Source of the DNA: Deltaproteobacteria bacterium
GTDB lineage: Bacteria > Myxococcota_A > UBA9160 > UBA4427
DNA length: 64,000 nucleotides
Reading direction: 5' to 3'
NCBI GenBank assembly: GCA_002719955.1
Contig: PBFW01000052.1
Location: 1 to 64,000 of the forward strand
Positions 45,375 through 54,083 of this stretch are shown one piece after another (position 1 is the first letter of the stretch; every line of letters starts with the position of its first letter). The position numbers and the translations under genes were made by a program. The notes beneath the pieces are model-generated. The model did no database searches. It was not told where the DNA came from and was given only the letters and a program-made list of their open reading frames with translations.

Positions 45375-46754
45375 TCAGCCGATCGTCTGAAGCGTGCGGT
45401 CGACGTACTCGAAGAGCGCGGGCCGATGGAGTTCGTGTTCACGGAGCGTGCGGCGGTAGAAATAGCGAAGAAAGTCCTCGTCTCGCTCGGGTCCCGAATC
45501 GAGAACGAGTTTCTCGAGTTCGGCATCCGCCTCGATCAGGTCTCCGACACGGTGACCCAGGAGTTCGCCGATCTCCTCCCGCTCGAGCTGATCGAAGACC
45601 GGTCCCAGCGCATCCGCGCGCTGAAGAGCGAGTGCCAACCGCAGCGATCTGTCGAGTTCGTAGAGCCGCCCCTCGTCCCCCTCCGCCCCCGCCTTCAATT
45701 CACCCAACTGATGAACGAGGCTCTCATAGGCAGCTCCTCGAGAGGACACCGGTACTTCGTAAGGCTCGATCTCCGGCAATTCGAAGCGCATCAGCCCCGC
45801 GATCCCGGCCAGCGCGGCGCGCGCCCACACGATGAACCAGGCATGGTACATCGCGTGATCGACTTCAGGCTGAGCCCCGGCGACGAAATGTGCCATCACC
45901 AACGGCGTGCACAGATTGAAACGCAGCCCGTGAAAACGCACGACATCGAAATCCACGTCACGTCCCGAGATTTCGGCATAACGTCGCAGGGCGGGCGCAA
46001 GCTCACCGAGGGGTTCCCCAAGATCGCGGCAGAGCAACCCGCCGAGATCCGCGAGTGGATCCCCGAGATATCCCGTTTCCATATCCAGGAGCGCGGTCAC
46101 CCGCTCGCCTTCGAAAAGGAACTGGCCCGAGTCGGCCTGCACAAAAGTCACCTCACGGCGACCCGTCGGGATATTTCGGTAGATCCACTGAACGGCGAAT
46201 TCGAGCATCGGTTCGGGTCGCCGCTTGGCTCTGCGATACTGTTCGACCCATTGGTCGAAATCACCGAGGGCCAGGATGCGTTCGCCCTCTCTCCGCTCGA
46301 GCCCATAGGCTTCGAATTCGGAGGCGTCGATCCCATGCATCTGCACGAGGATCTCTATGTAGTGGTCGAGAATCTTCGCTTTGACCCGCTTGTCCTCGAC
46401 CTTTTCGAGGTTGAAGTCGCCCGGAAGACGGTCCATCACGATGCCCTTCGGATCGGGGCAAAGGCCGTAGACGTGCGGTACAGGAAGACCATTCGCTTCC
46501 TGCACCCGATAGATATTCGCTTCGTGATCGAGGACCGAATCGACCCGTTCGCCTTCCGCGTGCCCGCGGTCGCCTCGAAAATAGAGTTCGAGCCGCTCCC
46601 CATCCTCGCGTTCGAGATCGAAGAAATAGGCCGGCCGCCAGCGCCCCTGCTTTCGCAAATTGGAGACTCGGCCGCCCAACTCCGACTCCACCCATTCGAA
46701 GGCGCGCCTCCATTCCGGTGTCAGATCTTCCAGCTGCTCTCGTACGTCCGACAT
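45375..46754 (-). CDS. APH-fold phosphotransferase-family protein with a degenerate catalytic loop
   Basis: A 459-residue kinase-fold protein, longer than a typical APH. The catalytic loop aligned to HGDxxxxN reads VQADSGQF: the aspartate is present, while histidine and asparagine are glutamines. The metal-binding segment is LLDMETGY with the aspartate kept. The N-lobe hinge is VMDRLPGDF. The last 120 residues add a charged helical domain. Activity may be altered or lost; alternatively it is a divergent member acting on hydroxyacyl-CoA. Similar proteins often lie near acyl-CoA dehydrogenases, but none is here. It converges with the SDR and lies 123 bases downstream of the DEAD-box helicase gene. 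Confidence 0.78.
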   Translation of the reverse strand: MSDVREQLEDLTPEWRRAFEWVESELGGRVSNLRKQGRWRPAYFFDLEREDGERLELYFRGDRGHAEGERVDSVLDHEANIYRVQEANGLPVPHVYGLCPDPKGIVMDRLPGDFNLEKVEDKRVKAKILDHYIEILVQMHGIDASEFEAYGLERREGERILALGDFDQWVEQYRRAKRRPEPMLEFAVQWIYRNIPTGRREVTFVQADSGQFLFEGERVTALLDMETGYLGDPLADLGGLLCRDLGEPLGELAPALRRYAEISGRDVDFDVVRFHGLRFNLCTPLVMAHFVAGAQPEVDHAMYHAWFIVWARAALAGIAGLMRFELPEIEPYEVPVSSRGAAYESLVHQLGELKAGAEGDEGRLYELDRSLRLALALQRADALGPVFDQLEREEIGELLGHRVGDLIEADAELEKLVLDSGPERDEDFLRYFYRRTLREHELHRPALFEYVDRTLQTIG

Positions 46755-46877
46755 GCCACCCCCTCGCCCACTCGCCGGTCAGCGAGCGCGCAGAGAAGCG
46801 CGACCTTCGACCGGAAGATCGAAGGTCGCCAGCAGATCTGTGTCCGTCAAGCGATGTTTGATGGGTTCGAAGAAGAC

Positions 46878-48272
46878 TCAGCGAGCGGGCGCCGAATGCG
46901 AACGCGCGCGACCGGATCGACCACCGCGGGATCGCGGACGCTTGCCCTCACCCCCACCGGAAGATCCCGAACCGCCACGTGAGCGGCGCTTCCCGGGTTC
47001 ACTACGAGACCCTTCGCTGCGATCGCCACGGCTTCGACCTCCATCTCGCCGACCACTCGCTGAAGGCGGTGCAGCGGGGACATCGGGCGTCGCTAACCGA
47101 AGGATCGGCGCGCCAAGCATGCGCTCGGTATCGCGCAGCCATGCACGATCCTCACTCGTCACGAAGGTGAGCGCCTTGCCGCTCTCCTCGGAACGACCGG
47201 TCCGGCCGATCCGATGCGTATAGGTCTCCGGCGTACTGGGGGGATCGAAGTTGATCACGTAGTCGACACCGGCGACATCGAGTCCCCGCGCCGCGATATC
47301 GGTCGCAACCAGGATGTCGAATTGCCCTTTGCGGAAGCCGTTCATCGCCCGATCGCGCTGCGCCTGGGACATATTCCCCTGGAGCGCGACGGCATTCCGT
47401 CCACCCTGCGCGAGCTGGATCGCCATGCGCTTGGCACGATGCTTGGTTCGCGTGAACACGATTGCGGTCTTGCAATCGTCTTCACTGAGTACCTTCTCGA
47501 GTAGCGCCCGTTTCCGGCTCGGGTCCGTCGAATAAAGCGCGTGCTCGATTTGATCGGCGGGGGCGGAATGGGAGAGTTCGACGACATGCGGGTCGTGCAG
47601 CACCGAATTTGCAAGCGATCGGATCGCTTTCGGCATCGTCGCCGAAAAGAGCAGGTTCTGCCGATCCCGCGGCAACTGCCCGAGGATACGCTTGATATCG
47701 GGCAGGAATCCCATGTCGAACATGTGATCCGCCTCATCGAGCACCAGAGTGTCGACGGCCGACAGGTCGAGTTTTCGCTGCTTCAGAAGATCGAGCACTC
47801 GCCCTGGACAACCGACCACGATCTCGGGATCCCGGCGCAGCAAGCGAACCTGCGTGCTCGCCGGAACGCCGCCAAAGATCGTCGTCGTTCCGATATCGGT
47901 GAATCGGGCGAGCAAACGGATCTCGGCGTCGATCTGAACGGCGAGCTCACGGGTCGGTGCCAGAATGAGGACGAAGGGCCCGCGGCCCGGCTCCTCGATC
48001 AGTCGCTGCAGGATGGGTAGGGCGAACGCAGCGGTCTTGCCGGTTCCGGTCTGGGCGAGGCCCATGACGTCCTGTCCTTCGAGGCAGGCTGGGATGGTTT
48101 CCACCTGAATCGGTCGGGGGTCGGAAAAGCCCGCCGCCTCAAGGCCACGGGTCAACTTTGAATCAAGGCGAAAGCGGTCAAATCCGCTTTTCGCCGCTTC
48201 TTGCGCGATTGCGCTGGACAAATTGGTTCTCCACCGTATCCCCACGCTCGATTGGCGCGCGGAACGGTTCAT
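46878..48272 (-). CDS. DEAD-box RNA helicase (RhlE type)
   Basis: About 464 residues. The order of motifs is standard: Q-motif region (RPIQVETIPACLEG), Walker A AQTGTGKT, PTREL, GG, TPGR variant CPGR, DEAD, SAT, then the second RecA domain with VFTRTKHRAK and HRIGRTGR. The C-terminal ~70 residues are an RG/RS-rich basic tail that would bind RNA. It remodels structured RNA, for example in ribosome assembly or cold adaptation. The start is uncertain: ATG 48272 has no clear ribosome site, whereas TTG at 48221 has GGAGA seven bases upstream and gives a more family-like N-terminus. An 850-base structured gene-free region lies upstream. Confidence 0.93.
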   Translation of the reverse strand: MNRSARQSSVGIRWRTNLSSAIAQEAAKSGFDRFRLDSKLTRGLEAAGFSDPRPIQVETIPACLEGQDVMGLAQTGTGKTAAFALPILQRLIEEPGRGPFVLILAPTRELAVQIDAEIRLLARFTDIGTTTIFGGVPASTQVRLLRRDPEIVVGCPGRVLDLLKQRKLDLSAVDTLVLDEADHMFDMGFLPDIKRILGQLPRDRQNLLFSATMPKAIRSLANSVLHDPHVVELSHSAPADQIEHALYSTDPSRKRALLEKVLSEDDCKTAIVFTRTKHRAKRMAIQLAQGGRNAVALQGNMSQAQRDRAMNGFRKGQFDILVATDIAARGLDVAGVDYVINFDPPSTPETYTHRIGRTGRSEESGKALTFVTSEDRAWLRDTERMLGAPILRLATPDVPAAPPSASGRRDGGRSRGDRSEGSRSEPGKRRSRGGSGSSGGGEGKRPRSRGGRSGRARSHSAPAR

Positions 48273-49128
48273 CTTGCATTCAAACCCAGACAACAGAAAA
48301 GGGAGAGAGTGAGTTTTCGGCGAGACCTCGGGGGGAACGAGCAGCTTGCTTCGACGATTTGGTCGAAGGTCGAGCGCTCGAGACGCTGAACGTCGAGAGG
48401 TCCTGTTGTTTGCCGTTTGCTGCTCACCGTTCGTCAACAGGAACGGAGCGACAACTGATCGCGAGGGGCCGTTTTCGCTTTCTAGTCTCTGCTTTGGCCC
48501 GGGCCCGGCTCGAGGAGCCGGTTGCCGGCATGGACCGAAATCTTGGGTCGCGGGCCGGCTACGATCGATCGCTGGGTGGTTTTCACCCAGCTGGGCTGAT
48601 GCCCTATTACGCCAGTGTGTAGCCCTTTTACTTTCGGTCGGCCACTCTGGGGACTTGAGCGCAAACGAGTCCCCTCATATTTCGCCCCAGCGCACGCAGG
48701 GGGTTCACTCCCATCCCAGGCGAGGACTCGCGATAGGCGCTCGCCCGCCCGCCGTACGTGCCAGCTCCCAAGAACGCTGCGGGATTCGGGGAGATCCCCA
48801 AAAAAACGGTCGGTTCATGGGATGCGGAAGGAGGGGAAAAGACGGCCGAGCGCCGGATCGAGCACCCTCCCCACCAGCTCAGTGTTGATTCGCTAGACTC
48901 GATCATTGCGGGTGGGCGACCGGGGCGATGGCAGGCTCATCGGTCGCCCCGCATCGCGATCCGAATGAGCGTGCCGCTTCACCTCGACAAGAGGTGCGAT
49001 GACACATCCGATTCGGCCTCGTCCTCAGAGAACCGCATGGCGTCACATCGGCACGTTGTGTGCAGGGTTATCGCCCGAGTAGAACCCGCCCGCAATCCCC
49101 CGCTACACACACCAACGAGAGAAACGAA
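48273..49128. other. long gene-free, hairpin-rich region
   Basis: This 856-base stretch lies between the divergent helicase and glycosyltransferase genes. I find no supported coding region. It contains four perfect inverted repeats able to form hairpins: 48505-48521 (7-base stem, 3-base loop), 48571-48591 (8-base stem GCTGGGTG, loop GTTTT), 48649-48674 (7-base stem) and 48914-48949 (9-base stem GGGCGACCG, 18-base loop). A small 4-base stem follows the second at 48593-48604. It may hold a structured leader for the helicase (minus) or glycosyltransferase (plus), or an untested non-coding RNA. In GC-rich DNA some such stems occur by chance. Confidence 0.4.
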
Positions 49129-50076
49129 ATGACTGAACCGAAGCCCTGCGTCTTTATTCACACGAACCACAAGCAAATCCTCGGTGCGATCGTGGGCGTC
49201 CACTCGATCAGGCGTGGGAGCCAAAACAACGATCGCTTCGATGTTCGAACGATCGAACACGCGGATCACCCCTTCCTTCGCGCACGCGAGGGGCAGTCCT
49301 TCAATCGGGATGGCATCGCCCGACAGTGGCGAAACGAAGACCTTCAATCCTTCACACCACTTCGCTTCATGCCACCCGAACTCATGGGCTATCGCGGACG
49401 AGCGGTGGTGATCGATCCAGACGTCTTCGCGGTAGGCGACGTCTGGAATCTTCTCGACCGGGACATGCGGGGGAAGGCGATCCTATGTCGCCCGAGGAAT
49501 CGAAAGAGTCGCAGCGTCGAGGGGAATATGGCCTCGAGCGTAATGCTCCTCGACTGCGCTCAGCTCCCCCATTGGCAGGTCGAAAAGCAATTCAATTCAA
49601 TGTTCGAGGGCCAGCTCGATTACAAGGATTGGATCACGCTCCGCAATGAACCGCGTTCATCCATCGGGCTCTTCGAAAGCGGCTGGAACGACCTCGACCG
49701 TCTGAACACCACCACGCAAATGCTGCACACGACCAAGCGATGGACACAGCCCTGGAAGACAGGCCTACCCATCGACTTCACACCCGCCGACAAATTTCGC
49801 CGCTTCCCTCCGCTCGGCTGGATCCTTCGGGCGCGGAGGCGACTGCTCGGAGACCATTCGCTCCTGGGGCATTATCGACAGCATCCCGATCCGCGGCAGG
49901 AGGGCCTCTTCTTCGCGTTGCTCAAGGAATGCCTGGAGGACGGCCAGGTAGACGAAGCCTTCGTCAGGGAACAAATCTCTCGCAAGCACGTGCGAGAGGA
50001 TGCATTCGAGGTCGTGGAGCGGGTCAAAAGCCCGGAAGACTATCTGTCGGGCCTGCCAGAGGCGGCCGCCGCCTGA
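49129..50076 (+). CDS. GT8-like glycosyltransferase
   Basis: A 315-residue protein. The DxD-type motif GRAVVIDPDVFAVGDVWNLL (90-109, Asp96 and Asp98) followed by a basic region is typical of GT-A enzymes of the GT8 kind, which transfer sugars from nucleotide donors using Mn. The middle has SSVMLLDCAQLPHWQVEKQF and the C-terminus DFTPADKF...HYRQHPDPRQEG, a substrate-binding loop resembling lipopolysaccharide glycosyltransferases. No membrane segment, so cytoplasmic. The ATG at 49129 matches the family start; GAGAGAAA is the nearest ribosome-site candidate. It stands alone, next to the hairpin-rich region. Product likely an envelope glycan. Confidence 0.78.
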   Translation: MTEPKPCVFIHTNHKQILGAIVGVHSIRRGSQNNDRFDVRTIEHADHPFLRAREGQSFNRDGIARQWRNEDLQSFTPLRFMPPELMGYRGRAVVIDPDVFAVGDVWNLLDRDMRGKAILCRPRNRKSRSVEGNMASSVMLLDCAQLPHWQVEKQFNSMFEGQLDYKDWITLRNEPRSSIGLFESGWNDLDRLNTTTQMLHTTKRWTQPWKTGLPIDFTPADKFRRFPPLGWILRARRRLLGDHSLLGHYRQHPDPRQEGLFFALLKECLEDGQVDEAFVREQISRKHVREDAFEVVERVKSPEDYLSGLPEAAAA

Positions 50077-50101
50077 GAGACATCGGACGGACGGGCGACA
50101 T

Positions 50102-50131
50102 CGATGGCAAGACGATGGCAAGACGATGGCA
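50102..50131. repeat. short tandem repeat (11-base unit, about 2.7 copies)
   Basis: CGATGGCAAGA occurs at 50102-50112 and 50113-50123 with a partial third copy at 50124-50131. It lies in the 122-base gap between the glycosyltransferase (plus) and hemN (minus) 3' ends, so it affects no coding sequence. Probably a replication-slippage product. Confidence 0.85.
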
Positions 50132-50198
50132 GGGAATCGCCGCCGCGGTCTCGAAGCACACCGCGGATTCGGTGATGCGCCAGCGGCGAGCGCCTGGC

Positions 50199-51608
50199 TC
50201 AAACCGTCTGGCTGAAAACCCGCGCCCCGCCCTCTGCTGCCGGTTCGAGGTAGGCGTCGAAGGCCATCGCCACATTTCGAAGAAAGAGCCTTCCCAGGGA
50301 GGTCACCTCGAGATCGCCCTCGGGTGAGAGGACGAGGACACCCTCCTTTTCGATTTCCCTGAGACCATCGATCGCCTGTTCGAAATCCACCTGGTAGGAT
50401 CCCCCGAATCGCGATTCGACTTCGCTCGCGCGAAGTCTCCCTCGACACATGATCTGTCGAATGATCCAGCGGCGCATTTCGTCGTCTCGCGAGAGCCAGA
50501 TGCCCCGATCCGGTGCGAGGCGACCCCCTTCCACCCGATCGAACCAATCGCTCAGATTCTTCTGTGCCTGGACGTAGGCCCCGGGCAATTCGCTGATTCC
50601 GCTGGGGCCGAATGCGATCGTGTCGACACCGTCGAGGGTGGTATACCCCATGAAATTCCGGCGAAGTGTCCCCGAATCGAATGCCTCGCAGAGTTCATCA
50701 TCGGGCTTCGCGAAATGATCCAGTCCGATGAAGCGATAGCCCGCTCCGACCAGCTGGCGAATTGCCTGAAGCAGGATCCGAATGCGAAGCCGCGGATCGG
50801 GCAGGTCGATCCGCTCGAAACCCCTCTGCTGCTTGGCGACCCAGGTGACGTGGGCGTACCCGTAAAGGGCGATCCGATCGGGCTCGGCCGAAAGGACTTC
50901 GGTGATCGTCCGACTGAAGGATGCTTCCGTTTGATGGGGGAGACCGTAAACCAGATCGTAGTTGATATGCGGAATCCCCGCGTTGCGCGCCATTTCCGTC
51001 AGCGCGCGCGTCAATTCGAATGGCTGGATACGATGGATCGCAGCCTGGGTGTCGGGATTCGTATCCTGGACACCGAGCGAGATCCGGTTGAATCCGCATT
51101 CCGCCAACGCGCGAACGTGATCCTCATCGGTCACCCTCGGATCGACCTCGATCGACACTTCCGCATCCGGAGCCAGGGGAAATGAATCGGTCATCGAGCG
51201 GAAAAGCCGCTCGATCTGCCCCGCCTTCAGATGAGTCGGCGTGCCCCCCCCCCAATGCAGCTGAATACATTGAGGTGTCCCTTCGACGGAGCTTCGGGTC
51301 GTCTGGATTTCCTGACCGATCGCGGACAGATAACGCTCAGGCAGATCGGAATCCCGCGTGATGACTCGATTGCAGGCGCAGAAATGGCAGAGGCTCCGGC
51401 AGAAAGGAATATGCGCGTAGAGCGAAACCTCTCCCGTCCGCCCACACGATGACAGAGCGCGTGCATGATCGGATTCTGGAAAGCTGGGTTTCCAGACGGG
51501 AACCGTGGGGTAGCTGGTATAGCGGGGGCCGGCCCCTGTAAAACGCGGCAGGACCGCCTCGAGCGTTTCGAAGTCGAGCCCCCCGTCGGGTGTCCCTGCC
51601 TCGCTCAC
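50199..51608 (-). CDS. hemN: oxygen-independent coproporphyrinogen III oxidase (radical SAM)
   Basis: A 469-residue radical SAM enzyme. The cluster-binding motif FCRSLCHFCAC gives Cys70, Cys74 and Cys77 (CxxxCxxC), flanked by YAHIPFC and NRVITRD, as in HemN. The HemN-type lead-in GPRYTSYPTVPVW and the LHWGGGTPTHL motif are present, as is the C-terminal domain (MRRWIIRQIMCRGRL). It converts coproporphyrinogen III to protoporphyrinogen IX without oxygen, so the host makes heme under low oxygen. The start is GTG at 51608. The universal stress protein gene ends 241 bases upstream on the same strand. Placement beside a FixL-like kinase supports low-oxygen regulation. Confidence 0.96.
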   Translation of the reverse strand: MSEAGTPDGGLDFETLEAVLPRFTGAGPRYTSYPTVPVWKPSFPESDHARALSSCGRTGEVSLYAHIPFCRSLCHFCACNRVITRDSDLPERYLSAIGQEIQTTRSSVEGTPQCIQLHWGGGTPTHLKAGQIERLFRSMTDSFPLAPDAEVSIEVDPRVTDEDHVRALAECGFNRISLGVQDTNPDTQAAIHRIQPFELTRALTEMARNAGIPHINYDLVYGLPHQTEASFSRTITEVLSAEPDRIALYGYAHVTWVAKQQRGFERIDLPDPRLRIRILLQAIRQLVGAGYRFIGLDHFAKPDDELCEAFDSGTLRRNFMGYTTLDGVDTIAFGPSGISELPGAYVQAQKNLSDWFDRVEGGRLAPDRGIWLSRDDEMRRWIIRQIMCRGRLRASEVESRFGGSYQVDFEQAIDGLREIEKEGVLVLSPEGDLEVTSLGRLFLRNVAMAFDAYLEPAAEGGARVFSQTV

Positions 51609-51849
51609 CAGGTGCCCATCCCGATCACGGAAAATTCCATGGAAGTCCGGCCCGATGCGGTGGGCGCCGAGCGCCTCGAAACGCGACCTTTCCCGATCGC
51701 AACCGGGCGCTCCGGAGGGTCTTGTTCCTCTCTGTATCCGTCACCGTGTCTATCGCTGTGTCTGTCAGGCATGGACCCTCTCCTCGGAGTCGAGGATCGG
51801 CCATGTGGACGAGATCGGCCAATCGAATCGCCCGCTAATCTAGCTCCGG

Positions 51850-52749
51850 TCAGATTCTCGAGGATCGCGAATCCGCCCCCGCGACGAGCACGCTACACGA
51901 CGCGTGGCGGGAAACGCGCTGAGCGACGCTACCGAGCAGAAAACGCTGAAAAGCGGAATAGCCGCTCGTGCCCAATGCGATGAGCTGTGCCCCAGTCGAT
52001 TCAGCACGCGTGAGGATGGAGTCGGACGCGCGCCCGTAGACGATCTTCGACTTGCAGGAAACGCCCGCTTGCGTCAAACGATCGAGGACCCGCTCGCTCC
52101 GGCGCATCGCGGCCTCTCTCATTTCACCCTCGAAATCGCTCGATCCGGCGACCGCATAGGGCGCGAAGAGAACGGCGGTCTCGCGAATCGCGTGAAAAAC
52201 TTCGACTTGAGCACCGAGCCGACCCGCCCAGTGGCCTACGATCTTTTCGACCCGCTCCGCGTCCTTCGAAAAGTCGGTCGCAAAGAGAATCGAGCGAATC
52301 TCTGTCGTCGCTTCTTGCTCGGCTTCCCGAACGATGAGCACGGGAACCGGTGCGTCCTGGAGCGTGCGCTCGGCGACACTTCCCAGGATCAGCCGGTCGA
52401 GGCCGCGGCGGCCATGCGACCCCATGACGACCAGCCGTGTCCCGTCGCTTCGTGCCGCGGCATGAATCGCGTCAGCGGGATCGCGCTCCTCGAATCGCTC
52501 CGAGAACTCGAAACCTCGCCGCCTGAGACTCTCGCAATATTCTTCGAACTCTCGCTTCTCTGAATTCCTCAGTTCGTCGCGAAGCGCTCCCGAAAATTCC
52601 GGATCGAGCGTGCATGGGGGAAGCTGGAGGGCGTGTAGCAACCGGACCTGCGCCTCACAGAGCCCAGCGATCAAGAAGGCCCTCTCGACGGCCGCCCGAG
52701 AGTGCTCGGAAAAGTCGACCGGTACGAGGATCTGACTACCACGACTCAT
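51850..52749 (-). CDS. tandem-domain universal stress protein (UspA family)
   Basis: A 299-residue protein with two UspA domains (about 1-145 and 150-295). Each has the ATP-binding signature: VVMGSHGRRGLDRLILGSVAER in the first and IALGTSGYSAFQRFLLGSVAQR in the second, both with the G-x2-G-x9-G-S/T pattern. Such proteins rise under hypoxia, stasis or stress and often bind ATP. ATG 52749 has AGGGAG seven bases upstream. A near-perfect sigma-54 promoter (52784-52800) lies 35-51 bases before the ATG, so expression probably depends on an NtrC-type activator, most simply the one encoded at 54084-55448. It lies between the kinase and hemN genes. Confidence 0.93.
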   Translation of the reverse strand: MSRGSQILVPVDFSEHSRAAVERAFLIAGLCEAQVRLLHALQLPPCTLDPEFSGALRDELRNSEKREFEEYCESLRRRGFEFSERFEERDPADAIHAAARSDGTRLVVMGSHGRRGLDRLILGSVAERTLQDAPVPVLIVREAEQEATTEIRSILFATDFSKDAERVEKIVGHWAGRLGAQVEVFHAIRETAVLFAPYAVAGSSDFEGEMREAAMRRSERVLDRLTQAGVSCKSKIVYGRASDSILTRAESTGAQLIALGTSGYSAFQRFLLGSVAQRVSRHASCSVLVAGADSRSSRI

Positions 52750-52783
52750 CAACGACTCCCTGGTCCGACATCCCCCGGTAAAA

Positions 52784-52800
52784 AGCAAGACGCGTGCCAG
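52784..52800 (-). promoter_or_regulatory. sigma-54 (RpoN) promoter of the universal stress protein gene
   Basis: Read on the minus strand the site is CTGGCACGCGTCTTGCT. It matches the -24/-12 consensus (TGGCACG, four bases, TTGCT) at every conserved position with the exact GG-N10-GC spacing. The predicted start of transcription is near 52773, leaving a short leader to the ATG at 52749. This ties the gene to sigma-54 RNA polymerase and an enhancer-binding activator. Confidence 0.8.
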
Positions 52801-52855
52801 CACGTGTGGCGACGCAGCAAGAGGCTAAAAACGGAAGGCTGAGGCGATTTGCCAC

Positions 52856-52878
52856 TCCGCGAGGCGTCGAGGCGCGGA
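52856..52878. promoter_or_regulatory. candidate enhancer (inverted repeat) for the sigma-54 promoter
   Basis: TCCGCG (52856-52861) and CGCGGA (52873-52878) form a perfect 6-11-6 inverted repeat centred about 94 bases upstream of the predicted start. That is where NtrC-type activators bind. The repeat lies between the kinase 3' end and the promoter. Its role is inferred from position only. Confidence 0.3.
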
Positions 52879-52911
52879 CACGATCTCCGAACTAGCGGAT
52901 TCGTCGGGATT

Positions 52912-54000
52912 TCAAGCAGTGCGAGAAGCGCGCTCGAAAGCGGGAAAGTGAAGAGTAAAGCGTGTGCCCTTGCGCACTTCGCTCTCGACCTCGATCGTGC
53001 CACGGTGATCGAGCACGATCGATCGGCTGACGACTAGACCCAGCCCGGTCCCTTCGCCCCGATCCTTGCTCGTATAGAAGGGCTCGAATATGCGCCCGAG
53101 GGCTTCGGGCTCGATGCCGTAGCCCGTATCCTCGATCGAAATATGAATTCCGTCTTTCGACGTGGACTCGACGGACACCGTGAGCCGACCGCCTTTTGGC
53201 ATAGCATCCGCCGCGTTCACGATCAGGTTCAGGAACATCTGCTCGAGGCGATCCCGATCGCCGAGCACCTCTGGATCGCCCTCGTATCGACGATCCACCA
53301 CGATCTGTCGTGACCGCAATTTCTCACGGAAGAACTCGAGCGCATGATCGAGCACCTCCGCCACACGAACGGAAACCGAGACCGGCTTTTGGGGGCGAGC
53401 GATGTTGAGGAGCGTCTGAAGCAGATCCGTCACGCGGCGCACCTGCTCGGAGATGACTTCGGCGCGACGTCGATCCTTGGGATCTGAAAGAGAATCTCGC
53501 AGCATATCCGCATAGCCGAGGATCACGTTCATCGGTGTGCCTATGTCGTGGGCGATACCCGCGGTGATCAGGGAGAGGGAGGCGAGCTGTTCAGCCGCGC
53601 GTGCCCGCTCCTCCGCGACATGCAGATCGGTCAGGTCGCGTAGGATTCCGGTAAAAAGGACCTCGCCGTTGTGGCGCCCTTCGGAGACGGCGAGATAGAG
53701 CGGAACCTCCATCCCGCCCTTACGGCACCCCAGGACCTCCCGACCGATCCCGATGACCTTCGCCTTGCGCGTCTTCAGATAGTTCTCGATATAGGCGTCA
53801 TGCTCATCACAGGCGGGCGAGGGCATTAGCTGATTAACGGATCGACCGACCAATTCGTCACGCGAGAACCCGAAGATCTCGATGGCAGCTTGATTCACCG
53901 AATCGATCATTCCCTTCGCGTCGATCGTGACGATTCCATCCACGGCCGATTCGAGAATGGCGGCGAGGCGATCGGCTGTCTGGCGCGCTTCAGTGTCCAT
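52912..54000 (-). CDS. FixL-like PAS-domain sensor histidine kinase
   Basis: A 362-residue soluble kinase with one PAS domain (about 10-125), HisKA (His151 in AGIAHDIGTPMNVI) and an HATPase domain (NLIVNAADAM, DTGYGIEP, GTGLGLVV). The PAS segment aligns with FixL: His67 in EHDAYIENY matches the heme-ligating histidine (200 of Bradyrhizobium FixL), and Arg87 in IIGIGR-like VIGIGRE matches the distal arginine (220) that contacts O2. Two other heme-propionate contacts differ (Asn73, Lys81). It may thus sense oxygen or redox. The ATG at 54000 has GGAG seven bases upstream; an upstream TTG at 54030 is less likely. It is 83 bases downstream of the NtrC-type regulator gene and presumably phosphorylates it. 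Non-heme PAS kinases share parts of this motif, so heme binding is unproven. Confidence 0.88.
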   Translation of the reverse strand: MDTEARQTADRLAAILESAVDGIVTIDAKGMIDSVNQAAIEIFGFSRDELVGRSVNQLMPSPACDEHDAYIENYLKTRKAKVIGIGREVLGCRKGGMEVPLYLAVSEGRHNGEVLFTGILRDLTDLHVAEERARAAEQLASLSLITAGIAHDIGTPMNVILGYADMLRDSLSDPKDRRRAEVISEQVRRVTDLLQTLLNIARPQKPVSVSVRVAEVLDHALEFFREKLRSRQIVVDRRYEGDPEVLGDRDRLEQMFLNLIVNAADAMPKGGRLTVSVESTSKDGIHISIEDTGYGIEPEALGRIFEPFYTSKDRGEGTGLGLVVSRSIVLDHRGTIEVESEVRKGTRFTLHFPAFERASRTA

Positions 54001-54083
54001 CGATGGCTCCGCGGTGAACACTAGACGCAAAGGGCGGTCAGTCCAGACTCTCCACGTGACTTTTTTCGGAAAGGAAGCCCCGA

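Noticed and set aside
47425-47445. sigma-54-like element TTGGCACGATGCTTGG
   Set aside because: The -12 box is TTGG instead of TTGC, and it lies inside the DEAD-box helicase coding sequence with no gene to drive.
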